Origin: Vespula vulgaris
Lineage: Eukaryota > Arthropoda > Insecta > Hymenoptera > Vespidae
Reading direction: 5' to 3'
Assembly (NCBI RefSeq): GCF_905475345.1
Contig: NC_066587.1
Location: forward strand, 16,622,058-16,686,057
DNA: 64,000 bases
Below the pieces are notes generated by a model that was not told where the DNA came from, did not search any database, and saw only the letters and a program-made list of their open reading frames with translations. This document shows positions 62,303-64,000 of this stretch, in pieces. A program made the translations under genes and the position numbers. How positions within the stretch are numbered: position 1 is the stretch's first letter; each line of letters begins with the position of its first letter.

Positions 62303-63379
62303 TATATACATATACAAGTATTATATATATATATATATTTCAAGACATTTAATAAAAGTCCTTGCCCTAGGAGAGAAGTTGTTGATTAATCACGTATAAG
62401 CACATGTCTTATATTACCCGCAGGATATATTCTTTCAGGGATCGAATTAATGTTTCTACAGGACCGACCGGATATAACCTGCGGGCGTTATATAGTTTGT
62501 CTTGGAGAGAGAGAACCTTGTCAGAAAATAATACATGCCAACGAAATGTCAACGATTGCTACAACGAGTACATATGTATGTATATTATTTCGTATGTCTC
62601 TATTGTAACTTCATTCTCGCGTATCATCGTTCTTGAAATTATGCTTATTTAATTATCAAGAGTTTCTATATAAGTATAAATTTTTTTCTTTTTTCCTTTT
62701 CCTCCCCCCCCTATCCCTCTCAATTCATGACTTGCTAGTATTATATAATGGATATAGAAATAGAAAATTGGATTTTTATAAGAGATAGAATAAGTGGATT
62801 AATTAGCATGTTAATTGGACTTGAACGAGTATACTCTTGTGGAGTATATCTCCGATAATAAGAAATCATCTTTTTTGAGATTATATTTTCATTATAATTT
62901 TATTTTCAATCAAGGATTATTCGTTAATTTAAAAACATTTTAGTATATTTTGAGACTATGGCGGAAAACAAACATATGAAAAAAAAAAAGAAAAAGAAAA
63001 AGGAAAGAAAAATCGACAGAAAAGAACTGGATTGAATCTAACTGGGGAAAAAAAAAAATATATATAGAGAGAAAAAGAAAGGAATAAGAAAAATTAAACA
63101 GTTAGCAGTCCTTGTCGTAAAATGTTTTTTATGACGACTTAATATCCAGACCTCTAGTGATTCCTGTAACGACACGGATACAACCACGAAAATAACATGG
63201 AAGCAACACAGACAAAACGCGGAAATGACATGGACAACACGGACACAGGAGCAATGTAGGCAAACTGCCTGTGATAGTAAAAAATTCTCATAGAATTCTT
63301 TTTTCTTTTTTAATTATTCATTAAGTTCCGTTCTACTACAATATTGTAGTATTATATATTTTATATATATTTTTATATA

Positions 63380-63587
63380 CATTTTATATATTATTATTAT
63401 TATTATTATTACTATTATTATTGTTGTTGTTGTTATCGTTACTTTTGTTGTAAATGTAAGGTAATGTAATTACGTTAAAGAATATTTTATTTATTAAATA
63501 TTTAAGAATACTTTTTTGAAGTCATTTTACTTTCTCTTTATCTTTTATTTATTCCTAGTACTACTATTATTATTATCATCATCATCA

Positions 63588-63634
<47 letters not shown>

Positions 63635-63640
63635 TATTTT
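63380..63640. repeat. (ATT)n arrays
   Basis: Two blocks of ATT/TTG/ATC triplets at about 63390-63440 and 63560-63640. Poly-Leu and poly-Ile open frames result. Confidence 0.9.
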
Positions 63641-63732
63641 TATTTTTATTATCATTGTCATTATTGCTTTCCTTGTAATTTTTTTATCTTACTTTATTAT
63701 TTCTTCGATATGCAATATAAAATAGATTTCTT

Positions 63733-63848
<116 letters not shown>

Positions 63849-64000
63849 CAAGCGTTCCACTCTGTTTGCATACCGAACTATACTTTCTTCTTCGCAGAGA
63901 GCGCCCAATGAATCTTGGCCTCTATTCTAATTAGAGCGACGTTTCTACCAATTAAACTCGGAACTACGTGTCGGTTTCATTGAGAACTCGTGAGAATGTG

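Noticed and set aside
63320..63355. 18-base perfect palindrome TACTACAATATTGTAGTA
   Set aside because: Short and AT-rich. Such palindromes are expected by chance in this composition.

Overview
The window is AT-rich nuclear DNA from an insect, most likely a hymenopteran. The evidence is short phase-consistent introns, very dense microsatellites, a cysteine (not selenocysteine) glutathione peroxidase and an l(2)efl-type small heat shock protein. I assembled seven protein-coding genes by joining exons at GT/AG sites. Every joined frame closes without an internal stop. No bacterial features, CRISPR arrays, or confidently identifiable tRNA or rRNA genes are visible.

Left part (1-13.8 kb). An anonymous AT-rich stretch is followed by a GC-rich, promoter-like island (about 2.0-2.5 kb). 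After a gap comes the seven-exon D2HGDH gene (+), a mitochondrial D-2-hydroxyglutarate dehydrogenase. An l(2)efl-like small heat shock gene (+) follows, with a heat-shock element, a TATA box and an intron confined to its 5' UTR. Its poly(A) signal faces that of a minus-strand gene encoding a secreted protein with two TULIP-like (takeout/mite group-7 allergen-like) lipid-binding halves (14.3-16.4 kb).

Middle (19.3-29.1 kb). A 14-exon minus-strand gene encodes a 1446-residue BubR1 spindle-checkpoint kinase. It carries two KEN boxes, a KARD-like PP2A-binding motif, a 16-copy pentapeptide array, a His/Gln-rich tract and an apparently intact C-terminal kinase domain. Head to head with it is PEX6 (+), the peroxisomal AAA ATPase, with a degenerate D1 and an intact D2 domain.

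Right part (32.7-64 kb). A minus-strand CBL E3 ubiquitin ligase gene supplies part of its TKB domain, the RING, proline-rich and UBA segments. Its N-terminal four-helix exons were not found. A GPx4-like thioredoxin-type peroxidase gene (+, 43.4-47.6 kb) lies just upstream and could be nested in a CBL intron. From 47.6 kb to the right edge no gene could be recognised. That stretch holds microsatellites, diverged tandem duplications, small inverted-repeat elements and a few GC-richer, exon-like islands.

The genes are individual housekeeping or stress genes, not a pathway cluster. The most notable extra structure is (i) a family of short inverted-repeat elements sharing an AAAAGTTCCTAGAT-like end, found in CBL and GPx introns and as a three-unit 185-bp tandem array, (ii) a larger 0.6-kb mariner-like element in a CBL intron, and (iii) the internal repeat array of BubR1. 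Exon ends are hand-read and could be off by a base or two.
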